In this document: piece after piece, positions 1-13,200 of the stretch
Numbering within the stretch: position 1 is the stretch's first letter
Layout of the letters: each line of letters starts with the position of its first letter
NCBI GenBank assembly: GCA_905116865.2
Contig: CAJHNH020002471.1
Coordinates: 43,301 to 107,300 of the forward strand
Origin: Candidula unifasciata
Lineage: Eukaryota; Mollusca; Gastropoda; Stylommatophora; Geomitridae
Direction: 5' to 3'
DNA length: 64,000 nt
Translations under genes and position numbers: made by a program
The notes under the pieces: generated by a model
What the model was told of the DNA's origin: nothing
Database searches by the model: none
Seen by the model: only the letters and a program-made list of their open reading frames with translations

Positions 1-584
1 AACAGGACTAAAATTTGCTGATGAGACCAGACTTACAAATGGTTGAATAACAGATGGACATATAGATGGGTGGAGAGACAGGTAATTGGACAGTTAGTAA
101 CATTTAGCCTTTCCTTCTTCTGTCCTTTTGATGTTGCCACACAAACACATACATGCATTTGTGCACATGCAGATACACACAAACAGAAGAGTTTTTACTG
201 AGGGATGCCTTTGCCACTAAATAAATACCTACCCTGACCATATATACTTTGTTAGACCCATCCATGCTGTGTCACTTGATGATGATGTCTTCGGCACAAC
301 CACAACTCGTTTATTTTTTCGCATACACATCTGAAGAAAAACAAAAGTACTTTGTGACACCCATTGCTAATTATAACATGATGACATTGAAAGGATACAC
401 AGGGGTAAACAAACAAAAAACAGACACAAATTTGATGGACAGTTATCACTCAAGGTGAAGGTCAATTAATCTGAGTAGTCATCTGTTCAGAAAACTAAAA
501 TAGGAGGCTAAAGGCAGACGTGAAAAAGTTCAAAATGATCTTGACTCTGCTGTTTGCTGCACACTGTATCCCAGTAACAATTAC
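1..584. other. ZFYVE1-like intron 5, no feature recognised
   Basis: AT-rich, with short CA-rich runs near 140-190. I searched the - strand for the next Cys-rich ZFYVE1 exon and did not find it. Confidence 0.5.
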
Positions 585-850
585 AGGACCCTTTTCCACA
601 CCTTTAGGCGAATTGGGCATATAGGGCTAGGCCTGTATCTTTATAGACCAATCGGCACTTAGTGGATGATGTGGTCAGCAACATGCCTGCCACCTTTACT
701 TCCCACGGCTGCTCCTGGTACCCACTCAAGACTGGGTCGACTTGGGATTCAAGGTCATTTTTGACAAAAGTCTGGCTCCATCAGAACACGAACCCACGAC
801 CTTCCGATCCGGAGGCGGGCGTTTAACCGCCAATGCCACAACGACTCCCG
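585..850 (-). repeat. SINE-1 copy
   Basis: Reverse-orientation copy with the shared central domain (reverse of GTGCCGATTGGTCTATAAA and of the GGAAGTAAAGGCGGC block) and a tRNA-like head at the right, near 780-840. Confidence 0.75.
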
Positions 851-942
851 AAATACTTACAAAGGTATTGGTAATACAAATTTGCGTCCATTCACAGTTA
901 CTGGAGCCACAGACACTAAAGACATTTACACAGGTAATGCCA

Positions 943-1417
943 GGAGACATCTCACAAAGAGACATCTTATTCAAAGCATATTTATTCCAACAAACCAGTG
1001 CCAGACATGGTCACTCACAACAAACCATAAAAGAAAATTAGTAACCACGGAAATGAGATGTCTGAGAAGGGCTGTAGGAGTGACCATAAGAGATAAGATC
1101 AGGAATGAGATCATAAGAGAACAAGTCGGCACAGAACCAATTCTGGATTACATACAAAGACAGCAAGTGAAATGGTTTGCCCACTTAGAGAGAATGCCTT
1201 GTGACACCATACCATACAAAGCATACATGGAAAGAGAAGAAGGACGTAGAGCACGAGGTAGACCAAGATCAAGATGGAAGGATAACATCAGAGAAACTCT
1301 ACAACAGCACGATGTGCCTATGGTCGAGGCGGCCAGAAGAGCTAGAAACAGAACCTTATATCTCCCTCGACACCCACAGCGGTAAAAGAGGAAGTGAAGA
1401 AGAAGAAGAAGAAGAAG
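943..1417 (+). mobile_element. LINE-A 3' fragment
   Basis: 5'-truncated non-LTR retrotransposon. It encodes the end of the RT protein (MRCLRRAVGVTIRDKIRNEI through LYLPRHPQR) and finishes in a (GAA)n tail. AATGCCA at 936-942 and 1418-1424 may be the target-site duplication. Confidence 0.85.
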
Positions 1418-1424
1418 AATGCCA

Positions 1425-1515
1425 AAAGATTTGGCTGGTCTCAGCACTCAAGGGAAAGACAAGATGAATATACAATCAGTTACTGGTGCCATCCGAACAG
1501 GAACTATGCACATGT
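1425..1515 (+). mobile_element. LINE-C fragment
   Basis: Resembles the 3' segment of the LINE-C copy at 3.4 kb (ACTCAAGGGAAAGACAAGA, then a TTACTGGTGCCAT stretch). LINE-A may have inserted into it. Confidence 0.5.
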
Positions 1516-1714
1516 TGCTGAAGAAAGGAATGACCTGAGTTCTGTGATGTTGATTCTTAATTCATCATTCAACACAGATAATGAAGATGCAGACACTGGA
1601 GAGACATGTATAGGTACTGGTGAATTAGACACTACAGACATATACTCATAAGCAGACAAGGATATCCTGCTACTTGAATGTGTGTACAAACATGAAACTG
1701 CTGTGACAACCTAC

Positions 1715-1829
1715 CTTGCACAAGAACACCTTGTTTCCATATCCACTCTGGTATTCACACTGTCTGTCTCTGCCTGCATCATGTGACTCTGTGCTAGAAT
1801 GATGGTTCACACTCAGGATACAGCCAGCT
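1715..1829 (-). CDS. ZFYVE1: ZFYVE1-like exon 5 (short)
   Basis: Acceptor TTTCAG|AGCTGG, donor TGCAAG|GTAGGT, phase 2 to 0. Encodes AGCILSVNHHSSTESHDAG, then CEYQSGYGNKVFLCK, matching GCKKSMNH and CRYSHQYDNRVYTCK of ZFYVE1. The phase fits exon 4 exactly. No later exon was recognised in 1-1700. Confidence 0.85.
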
Positions 1830-4800
1830 CTGAAACAAGACTGACCTGCTTTACTACTGCTCCTGTTAATACTTACAATACTAACATCACCACCACCACC
1901 TCCTCCATCTATTCTTCTTCCTTCTTTTTTTTCTGTTAACTTTTATCCCCCAACAGAGCCAAAACCTCAACTACCTCATGCCAAGCACTCCTTCTTCTGC
2001 CCTTGCTTCCCCGATAGAGCACAGACCTCATCAACTCATGTCAACTCGTCCTTTATTTCTATGCCCAAGAGGGTTCCAGTTTAAAGCCTTTCTAGTTATA
2101 CTGTTTTCAGGTGTTCTCAATGAGTACCCTATCCAATACCATAATTTTTCTTCATCTCTTGATTCAATGGAATTTGTCCAGCGCACCCACTATCTGCCAT
2201 CTCATGCAGCTCATTTTTTTTTTCTCAAGGTGCCTTCCACACAATTAGACTTATTTCATGGTGCTCTGTTTTTGTACTCAAGGTAAAGGTAAAAAGTTAA
2301 AGGAGCCTGTCATTTAAGAACCATGTGGAGAGTGTTGTGACGAGATGCCAAAATGGATTTAGTGCACTTAAGACTATGGCTGCAATTGACATAGAGCAGA
2401 GAATGCTTTTCAAACTATATCAGCACCTGATCCTGTCAGTGGTGGATTATGGCCTGGGACTGCTTACCGCCTCAAAGAGTCAGATGGACAAACTAGAGCG
2501 CATACAGAACAGAACGCGGCTATGCGGGTCATTCTGGGTTGCACCAGAGACACCCCAGTGGTGTGTATGCGATACATCCTTGGTTTGCCGACGGTTGCAG
2601 GTAGGTACAAGGTGATGCAGGCGAAGTCATATCTCAGGGTAGCTGCAGACACAGACTACCCTCTGCATGAAGCTCTGGGTGCAGTTAAGGGTCAGCGGCT
2701 GATAAGAGGGAGGTCATGGATGGCTCAGGCAGAAGACACAATCAGTCAGGTTTGCATCCTTGAGAACATTAGGCGAGAAGAGGAGTGGGTCAAAGTGCCA
2801 CCTGAGCAGTCAGACTTGCATAGAGTCATAATCACGCTGAGCCGGGAATGCAGAGACTGGCCAGCAGGTGCCACAGAGGTGGAAATTCAGCCATTAATTC
2901 AAGATAATGCTCGCTCAGAGGATTTGATCATTTACACAGACGATTCAGTGTCAAGAGGCAAACGAAGTGCTTGGGGTTTCTTAGCAAAAGTTAATGGTCG
3001 ACGTTTGGTGCAGGAGAGCCTAGCATATGATACCACAACATCCAGCTTAAGAATGGAGGTGGAGGCGGTCACTGCAGCTTTCCGCTGGCTAGAGAACATG
3101 ACACACACACACATTGTAATTGTAACTGATTTTGAAAGCATGCTGAGGAAGATCAGAACAGGTATGCTTCGTGCAGAGTGGCATGCTTCCCTGCGGAGGA
3201 CACGAGTGAGGAGTATTGTCTGAATTTTTTCACCGGGTCACGCCGGTGTGTTGGGAAATGAACAGGCGTACAGACTGGCTGGCTCTGCACAACTTGGTGG
3301 AATACTGCTACATGATAGGGCAGACGTGGTTAGTGCCTTGTGGGAGAGCGTGTACAATGCGGAGGAGCAGATGGATCACCACAGTCTGGTGAGATTGATG
3401 CAGTTGGGGGTGACAAGAGGTTCCGGCAGAAGCTCAAGGCTCAGGGGAAAGGCAAGACAGACGTTTAATCAGAAAGCTACTGGCACCATTAGTATCGGAA
3501 CTCTTCGCTGGCTGCTGAAGATGGGGACGGAGCGCTTATGGTCAACATCACGCCTGCCACCTTTATTTCCCACGATTATACCTGCTACCCATTTAAGTTA
3601 GGTTGACCTGAAAGTTAAGGATATTTTTGTTTAAAGCCTGGCTCCATTCAGATTTGAACTCATGAACTTCAGATAAGCATTTAGTTGCTACAGCCAGCGG
3701 CTCTGGGAGGTCAAGGTACATCCCTTTAAATGCATCATACCAACCCCCCATGGCAAGACACCAGCTTCTCCCCATGCTGTTAGCAAGATTATATAAAACT
3801 AGAACAATATCTGGTACTAATTTCAAGAGTGGAGTGATTCCAACAACTAAACTGGTCACATCATCATCAATCAGCCTGTCATTTACAGAACGTCGCTCTC
3901 GTTACGGCACAATTAAAGTTTCTTGTACTCTAGCCAGTTCTCTAGCCCAATGTGCTTTCATAGCCGATGCATCTTCGATGTCCTGGATCCACATTTGCAG
4001 AGGTCTGTCTCTGACTTCATCACCACTCTCTCCTGGCCACCATGACGTTTAAGACCGCCAGAACATCACCACTCTCTCCTGGCCACCATGATGTTTAAGA
4101 CCGCCAGAACATCACCACTCTCTCCTGGCCACCATGACGTTTAAGACGGCCAGAATACTTCAACTTTTGGGACAGGATGCTGTTTATGAGCCAGTTCTCC
4201 TTGATGCTCAAATTGTGTATTATGGCATATTATTTTTTTGCCCTCAGTGTTCTAAGCATTTAACTGGTGTCTCTCTCTCTCTCTCTCTCTAGCACGCACG
4301 CACACACACATATACACAAATATCTCTATTACTGTAGCAGACTGGACCTTGACTCCTGTCGTGGTAACCAAGTATATTAACCACTATGTTACTATATGTC
4401 CTACTCTTATACTGTCTTCGTCTTCTTCGTCTTTTTCTTATTATTATTATTATTCAGCATACTGAGCCTTTGAGTTTCATTGCTGTAGATATCACCTGCC
4501 TCATTCAACTCTCTGACTGACCTTCTCTTTCCATTTGGTGGCTCCAAGTGTTAGTAGATATGCCTGTTTATATCTCTTGCGGCGTTCGTGGCTAAGGCGT
4601 TGCAAGTCTGACTCGTAATCCAACGTTCCGCGATCGAAACCTGCGTGTGCTGCGTGGATTTTTATCGTGGAATGGGACGTCTCAGGTCGACCCAGCCTCA
4701 AATGGGTACCAGGATGGGCTGTCCTGGGGAAGTAAAGACGGCCGGCGTAATGCTGACCACATTACCCACCGAGGGCCGATTGGTCTGTAAAAATATGGGT

Positions 4801-7800
4801 GCTCTTCCCATATGCCAGATGCGCCTAGTGCGTGTAAAGGGATCTTTACTTTTTTTTTTTTTTTATCTCTTTCCATTCTCTGGTCTCCTCCTATTTAACT
4901 CTTTCGGGTATGCAGTTTTTGTCTCTCTGTTATCTGCTATTCTCTCTAAATACCCTAACCACTGTACTCCATCAGCCTTTATGCTGCTAGCAGAAAGTGA
5001 TGATTTCAGTAGATTATGAATTCTGTTATTGTTTCTCCCTCTACATTATTTGCTGTTAGCATTTTTTATTGATACTATTATAATATACTACACAACTATA
5101 CCAAATGTACTAGCACACGGCAGAGGGGCTATCTACAATACATAGTGCCACCTACTTGCATGCAAGACATCTGCTCCTGCAGGAAAAATGGTGGTCAGTA
5201 AATATGTCCGGATGTAAAGTCTCCATCTTCTGACTGAACTTTTCATCTAGGGCCTGTAAAAACAATAATTTAACACTTCACATCACCAGTTAAATGTGGT
5301 TTCAATCTCTCATAATTGAAATATAACTTCACCTCAGTCATTGCCTTCTTCAGTGTCTTCTTTGGTGTCTTCATCACCTTTCACATCTACAAAACTCAGG
5401 TTTTGGATCAAGACTAAAGTCCAGAAGTGGACAAACAACCAGAGCATCCTGCCGGAGTTTACGCTCGTGAATGCAAAGGAGAAGATCATGTTTGTCCTCT
5501 TTGCCACTGTCCTCTCCCTCTTATTCTTGTATCTTTTATCTGCAGATGGTGCGAAGACAAGCATACAACTTCATTATTATGGTACAGGTTCTTTGAAGAA
5601 CGTCACTCTCATCACAGTCTGCCTGAAAAAACTTGGTCTCTTCCCAGCTCTCCTGTGTTGTGAATTTTCATATCCAAGGTGTCACTTATATCATGTGCCC
5701 ATTTTGCGTGACTTTCACTGGCTCAGGAACAGAACAGTAATGTTAGAACTTCGACATAACTATCTCTCCTTTAAGGTCACTTACAACATGTATTGTAGAT
5801 CACAGTATTCATATTCTTTGCTTCCTTTATGATTCCTGCTAATAAAGTCACCCTGAAAAATAAAGTCAGTCTGAATCTATTAGAGGTCAATTTAAAGAAA
5901 AACAAAGGCTATTATATTATATGAAGACTTTCACAGTCTTCTTCTTCTGCCTTTCTATCCCCCAATGGAGCGTAGGCCCTCAACCAACTCACGCCAAGTC
6001 GTTCTATCCTTTGCCATTGCATGGAGCTCTCTCCATGTCCTCCCCATCTTTCTGACTTCATTGTCCAGCTTTCTTCTCCATGTGTTTTTTGGCCTTCCTT
6101 TATTCCTATGCCCCAGTGGGTTCCAATGCAAAGACATTCTAGTTATGCTGTTCTCCTGTTTTCTCAGTGTGTGTCCTACCCAACGCCAGCATCTTTTCCT
6201 CACCTCTTGGTCCAATGGAGACTGTTTAGTTCTCTCCCAAAGTTCTACATTAGTTATTCTATCATACCATTCAATTCCCTCTATTATGCGCAGGCACCAG
6301 TTAATGAATGTCTGTAATTTATTAGTAATTGCCTTGGTTGTTCTCCATGTTTCCGCCCCATACAATAGTACTGATTTGACATTAGAATTAAAAATTGTTA
6401 GTGTCACAACCCTGTGAGTACAGTCAGTGGCGGAATGTACCACACCGTAAGGTGTGCGTGTTAAGGTGACACCCCAGGGTTGACACATTTCTTCTTCTGC
6501 GTTCGATATCAGTCATGCTAAACATTGAGTCCCGTCTGGGTCACAAATAGGATTGTGCGCTTTAAGGTCGCCACCGGTCCCCCATAGCTTCTCTTGCAAT
6601 GTGGCTCCTTTGGGCCAGATCCACAGTCTTTGCTGGGAGAGGTAAGGGCAGTACTGCAGTATGTGTTCAGGGGTTTGTCTTTCTGCTCCACAATCACAGG
6701 CAGCAGATTCTTTTATGCCTATCCTGTACAAGTGTGCTCGAAGACCACAGTGTCCAGTCCGAAGTCTAAGAATTGATGTTTGTTCTTTCCTGTTGAGTTT
6801 GTTTATGCTGTCACTCTCTGGTCTGTAATCTCCATTCTGCCTTCTCCACTCCCGCTTGAAAGACTGCTTTAGCGCTGTTTTGGTTTCCTTGTAGCTGTGT
6901 GGTGGATGAGGTTGTGGAAGATTACTCCCAGCTTTTGCCAACTCATCTGCTCTCTCATTTCCTTGAATACCACAGTGGGCTGGTATCCACTGCAAGACCA
7001 GTTCTGCTTCCTTGGAGAGTAAGCCAATGTTGGTCCTTAGATCAGCAATTATTTTGTCTTGTTTTTTGCTGGATAGTGCTTGGAGAACAGACAATGAGTC
7101 GCTAAGTATAACAATTTGGTGCCCTCTGTGTTCTTGAGTGATGAGATGTTGGACTGCAGAGAGGAGGGCAGTTGCCTCAGCTCTGAAGTTAGTGCAGATG
7201 TCACCTGCTGGTAGAGAGAGAGTTTCTGCTCTACTGCTAGGGGGTTTAATGTAAATTCCACAACCCCCCTTTCTGACTGCATCTGTAGCAGAGCCGTCGG
7301 TGAAAACCTGAGTCCAAGTGGTGTTTGGATACTTCTCATCAAGCATAGCAAGAGCCAGGGTTCTCTGTTGTGTCTCCGTCTGGGCATCTTTTGAAGTGAT
7401 TCCTGGTACCTTTAGGACTACATTTGCTTTCTCTGGCTTGCTTGTCCATGGTTCTGGCCTAAGTTTTTCGCACAGTGCAACATCTCTTTCAAGCAGATCT
7501 TGGAGGGTTGACACAAAGGTCAGGGCCGTGACTGGTCAAGTCCGTTCTGTGATCGCACAGCGAAACCAGCGCTCAGGATAAAGAGTGAACTGTGTTGTGG
7601 ACAAATCCGCAACACGATTACCGCTTTTGGGACTGAGCTGGTGAACGGGGTCAAGAGACACGAGGTAGAGAGAACAGGACATTCAGTGTGCGTCGGTCAG
7701 GGAGAGAGGACGTTTAGCAAGACAGTGACAGGATTAGAGTGAGGATATTTCTGTTAGTGACTGGATAGTTTATGTACAGTGTTCTGTTAGAATAGGATAG

Positions 7801-10174
7801 TTATTGTGTAGAGTATTTATGTACATGTTCTGTGAGAGAATGTCTAACCTTGGCACTCTGACCCTGTGCTAGACAGAGGCTGTGACAGTTTGGTTGGTCA
7901 GTGTGCCAATAGGTAAGAGCGTATCTCGCTGTGCTGTGGTTTGTACACCAGGAGATTGCTTGTGGACGTACTGGGAGCGAGGCGACTGTAAAGCTCGTTC
8001 GGCCAGAGGGTCCAGGCAATAGGTGGCCACACAGCGGGAAGTCAACTGTCTATTGTCTTACCTGTACTTACAATAAAGATTGTCGTGTGTGCTCTGTGTG
8101 CGTTCGGGTTCAGTGTGTGTTAAAGGTTAGTCTGTCTGTCAAAGGCCCAGTTACGAGCCACGGACCAGCAAGGTCACCCAGAGGTCTGTGACAGTTAGTT
8201 TAGTTTTTCTTTTAATTTCTGTTGACCTCCACAAATTCCCTAGTGCTATGAAAGATCCTCTTGCCTTTTGTATTCTTATTTTAATATCTCTATCAGTTCC
8301 TCCATCTTTATCTACATTACTGCCTAAATAGGTGTACGACTCCACAGTAAGAAATGTTAATCTGACAGCTGAAAAAGAAAGAAAAAAACTCACTCCCAGC
8401 AGCAATGACCATGAATTAAAAAGTAAAGACAAGGATCCTTTTCTACATCAATGGTGTTTCTGACAAATGATGTGCACTCATATTTGTATGGATCTGTTGG
8501 CACCTAGTGGATGATGCTGTCAACATCATGTCTAAATTAAGAATTATAGTAAATATAAATATGTAACGGTGATTATATATATAAATGAGAAAAGTAAAAA
8601 AAAAAAATACCTTCAGTGAACGGAAGATGACTTCTGGTCTACGGGAAGCCCTGACAGACATATCTTCAGTCTCAGCAATGACTGAATGCTCCAGCTGACC
8701 CAACTCTTCTGGCGATGTAATTGTCTTCGTGCCAACGTAACATATTTTAGAAAAAGCCTCCAATGGACAGTTGGGTTTGATCATCTCTCTTAGAGTTCCT
8801 TCAGTGAGTACACCTAACAAGAGCACAAGACACCTGGTTGAGCTGATACTGCATTGAGTATGACACAAGAAAATAGGTCCTTGCTTTGAGGCTAGACATA
8901 CATGCAGGTAAGCATAGGCTGTTGTTTCGTATCATCACCAGAATCATGGATGAGGTCAATGGTTTTTTCTTGCCCCATCCACATGGCCAAGCCATTCAGA
9001 TATTTATCTTTTTGCCTTCCCTGTGCTCTCTTTCCATCAATCTTTTCAGTTGTTACCAAGTTCTCAAGACCATTCTTTCTAAAAGACATGTCCAAAGAAT
9101 ACTGACTGACTATATCTAATTGTTCTATTAAGTTAACAACTTTCATTTATCTAATTCTACGTTATTATGAAACATTATTTTTTCTTCTTCTTCTTCTTAG
9201 TTTGCCCTTAAAATGGTATGTTGTAGTGGTTTACAGCTAGGCTGTGATATCTGCATCTACTGGTCTAACACAACTGACTTTAACAAACCTGATGACATCC
9301 TTCTTAAGCAGCAGGGGACCTTTTCTTTTAGTTCCCCAAAACGGAGTCAAGGAACCAACATGGGGAAAACAGAATTAGATAAATGTAATGTTGTTTCAGT
9401 CTTGCACTTGTGCCTAGTTCTTTCACAACTAATGCTTTTCTGTTTATTTAATGTTTTCACGAGCAAATATTATCATCATTTATGTTTAAATAATCCGTCA
9501 TAATGTTAATAATGGTAATGTTCTTTATTTGATTTTTCAGCTTGAAAGTTTACAGCGGGGCTATAAAATCTGTCTATTCACCAACACAACCAACTTCTTC
9601 CCAGCAGAGATGAATCAAGTTAAAAACTGAATCAAATCACCCAGGATATTCCCATAACTGCATCCCAATTTTCAGCAGTCAGCACAGAGTTCTTATACCA
9701 ATGGTGTCAGAAGAAATCTGATTATATCTCTGTATTGGCTTTAGTCTGAGTGGTTAGTGTAGGTTACATCTCTTGGTCACTTTCCGCTGCACTATTCTCT
9801 CCATCTGTCTTTCAGCAATATTCACATGCTCCAAAAGTCCTTGACCACATCTATAGTGCTATGCATCATGTCCCTACCAAGTGGTGCAGAACCAACATAT
9901 TTGTCTGCCTGTTCATTTGCCAACACACCAGTATTCCCTGGCGAAAATGTAGAAAAAAAAAGGACACTCACTAAAAGCAAACTCTGAAACGATGCTTGCC
10001 ACTATGCGTGAAGCATACCTGTCTCCACTTTTCACAGCAAGTTCTGGGAATGTTCTAATTAGTGCATGTGTGTTTAGCTGATTCTTAAGCCGGCCGAAAG
10101 CTGCAGTGACTGCCTGCACCTCCATTCTCAAACTAGATGTTGTGTTATCTTTTAACTGTCTTTACCACTTTCAG

Positions 10175-10218
<44 letters not shown>

Positions 10219-13200
10219 AAAAGCGTGCGTGCATGTGTGTGTTTGTGGGGAGGAGATGGTCATAAGTCTGATGACTCAAGACTACAAGGTTAGTGCAGTC
10301 ACCATGAACTAAACAGGGTATTTTTACCAACAGAAAAACAATTTCCATCCCTTGTGATATTTTTCTTCCTTGAGTTTACCAGCTTACTCCAGCTGAAAGT
10401 TCTGGTTGTTCATCCACTTCTGTACTGTAGTCCTGTTCCAGATCCTCAGTGTTGCATGTGCATCTGTTTTACAGATCTGACTTGTTTGTATACAGACTGC
10501 TGGTTCCTTGCCTCTCAGGTCAGATGCACACTGACTTTGAAGGGAGCTCCCAATTAGCTGACTCTTACAACACACATCTGGGTAGGCAGTGGATCTGTAC
10601 TTGTTTATCCTATAACAGGGCTCTGGAACCCACACAGGGATCTTGTGTTATTATATGCTAGACTTTACTGCACTAAACGTCAACGATTTCATATCGCTTT
10701 GAACTTACAACAGAGTCATCTGTAAAGAAAATAACATCCTCGGGTGGGAATTGTCATGAATCAGTTGCTGAATTTTTACTTACGCAGCTCCAACTGGCAA
10801 ATTCCTGCACTCTCACTTTCATGTTTCCTCTGACACTTTGACCCGCTCCTCTCCTCCCCCTGTATTCTCAGACCTGTGCAACTGTCTGATTGTTTTCTTA
10901 TGCTTGTGAAATCCAAGGCATTCCTCCATTTTGCATATCTGTTTGTTACAACAGGCGAGAGGAACGTTCTGAAAATGTTTACTCTCAGCTGTTTCCCCTA
11001 TGTACTGCTAGAGCCAATTTCTTTAACCCTGTTGCCAGGAGACGCCGTAAAACTGACCGGTCCAGCTGGGTACAATTCCCAGTAAAAGCCGCTTAACCAC
11101 TTGTGTACAGTGGAGTGTTTACAAGATGTACAGTTAACACTTTTGGTTGTGTTTGTGTCTAAGTTGAGTTTAGGAGGTTAGGAGGTCAGGATATGAATAT
11201 ATTTACTAAAATAGCACTTAGGGCAGAGCTATTCAACTGGTAACCTGCAGGGTGAACCCGGCCCACAGAGGCCTAGCAAGTGGTCCACAGTTTATTACCA
11301 GTTGTACTGTAATAATGATCTTTCTGTTCTGGAACTTAAACCTCTGGCCCATGGCAATCCCCACTGTAAACATTCTGGCCCATGGGTAAACTTAGCTGAC
11401 CAACCCTGACTAAAGGTTTTTCTTATGAACCAAATGGTTTTTTAGAAGCCATGTTGACATCAAACTTTCTCCAGAGCTTCAAGACAGGTGTTTTTGGATT
11501 ACCACCTGAGTGAACTGATATATATTTTGTAGGCCCTGTAGATGCTTGACTTTGTTCAATACAGTCTGAGGAGAATGGCGCTGCCAGGAGTTACCAAGGG
11601 ATCTGGCAGACGCTCAACACTCAGGGGAAAAACGAGACGGATATATAATCTGTTACTAGTGCCATAGGAATTGGAACTCTTTGCTTGCTACTGAAGAGGG
11701 AGGACGGAGGATGTATGTGAGTGTCCCGAGTGCTATAATGTCAATTCTTTATACAACAATTTTCACTTTGTTCATGTTTATTTTTTGACCATTCCATTTA
11801 TATATCTAAAAAAAAAAATTTTTTTTCAAGTTTTCAAATGTAGACAAATACATTTTGTTTAAATGGATTATTGACCTGTCTTAATTTGTAGGATTATTTT
11901 TTAAAGGATTTTTATTTCAGGAATTCCTACTGACTATTTTAGTGTTCCATGGGCTACAAGGTTAAAACTTCTTCTGAACAGTCCCCTTTGTAATTTATTT
12001 TGAAATTAAAGTATTCAAAGAATGCAATATTTTATTTTACTAAAAATGTTTAGATGATTGGATTAAGTGAATATAAAACTGCATACAAGAATAAAAAAGG
12101 AAACTAACCTGTGTTATCAAGGGCATCGGTGTTGGCAGTCTCATGAAACACAACTAATGATGGTCCCATGTCTGATTCTGAAATTCCAAACTGTTTTGAT
12201 GCGGACTGAAGCTCTTGCTGAAAATGCTGCAGGTAGGCTTTGGAAATGTCATGAAGGCACCCAACCATGTCTCCAGGTAAATGTTCATCTCTTGTATGAT
12301 ATATGACAACATCAGACACAGCAAGGACTTTCAGCAACAGCTGCTTGTTGTTGTTCTTCTGTGCTACTGAATCCAACAGACCTTTTGTGTCCATGACAAT
12401 TAGTTTGTGCTGCTTATCTGCGGAACAGCAGACTCCTGTGATGCAGGTTGAGGTTTTGAACACATCCAGACCTCTGAAGAACATGTGATTTATGGTGTGG
12501 AGCTTTCTATTTGCAGAACTGCCAAATACGGACACTACTTTGAATGTATCATTTCTGTCACAGCCAAGCTTGTCTATAAAGTCATCCTTGGTCATCACCT
12601 GTGTAAACAGAAATGCATGTGTTATGAGAGGTATAGTTAGTTAGTTGTCACCTTTCCAGAGAATAGTGTTATACTGTGCCATGAACAGGCATAGACTCAC
12701 AGCCCATGGCGATGACAAGTGTCACTGACAAGACTTGTCTGCATTAAGAAAAGTCGGCTTTCCTCCGAATGATAGGTCTGAATGATCACATCTAAATATA
12801 TACCCTAAGAAGGGCCTCAATGGTGTGTGAAATTAAAATTAGGATGTCTGTCCAGTGAATCATCAGGGGCGGGCGGCAATTCGCGGCACTAGTCCCACTT
12901 TCGTAACCTGGTACTGGGCTCATTCAAGGAATCATCACATCCTGCTCATGACTGTTTAACTTCACTTCCATATACTGAACATCTCATTCATCAAAGGCTC
13001 ATGACTGTTTAACTTCACTCCCATATACTGAACATCTCATTCATCAAAGGCTCATGACTGTTTAACTTCACTCCCATATACTGAACATCTCATTCATCAA
13101 AGGCTCATGACTGTTTAACTTCACTCCCATATACTGAACATCTCATTCATCAAAGGCTCATGACTGTTTAACTTCACTCCCATATACTGAACATATCTCA

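Noticed and set aside
4575..4650. tRNA gene candidates (box A and box B sequences)
   Set aside because: They are heads of SINE-1 copies, joined directly to the SINE body and without a proper acceptor stem. SINE-2 at 37.49 kb is the same case.
5334..5564. A 76-codon - strand frame as a further ZFYVE1-like exon
   Set aside because: It covers Repeat F sequence and has no ZFYVE1 similarity; the true exon is nearby at 5156-5253.
6513..7514. A host RNase H-like gene
   Set aside because: The frame begins at the target-site duplication and ends before a GAA tail; it is a truncated LINE.
8066..8075. AATAAA as the polyadenylation signal of a host transcript
   Set aside because: It lies inside the solo LTR, where such a signal is expected, and no host gene ends here on the + strand.
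10890..11096. A Cys/Arg-rich 68-codon frame
   Set aside because: Short, no homology recognised, and located inside a ZFYVE1-like intron among repeats.
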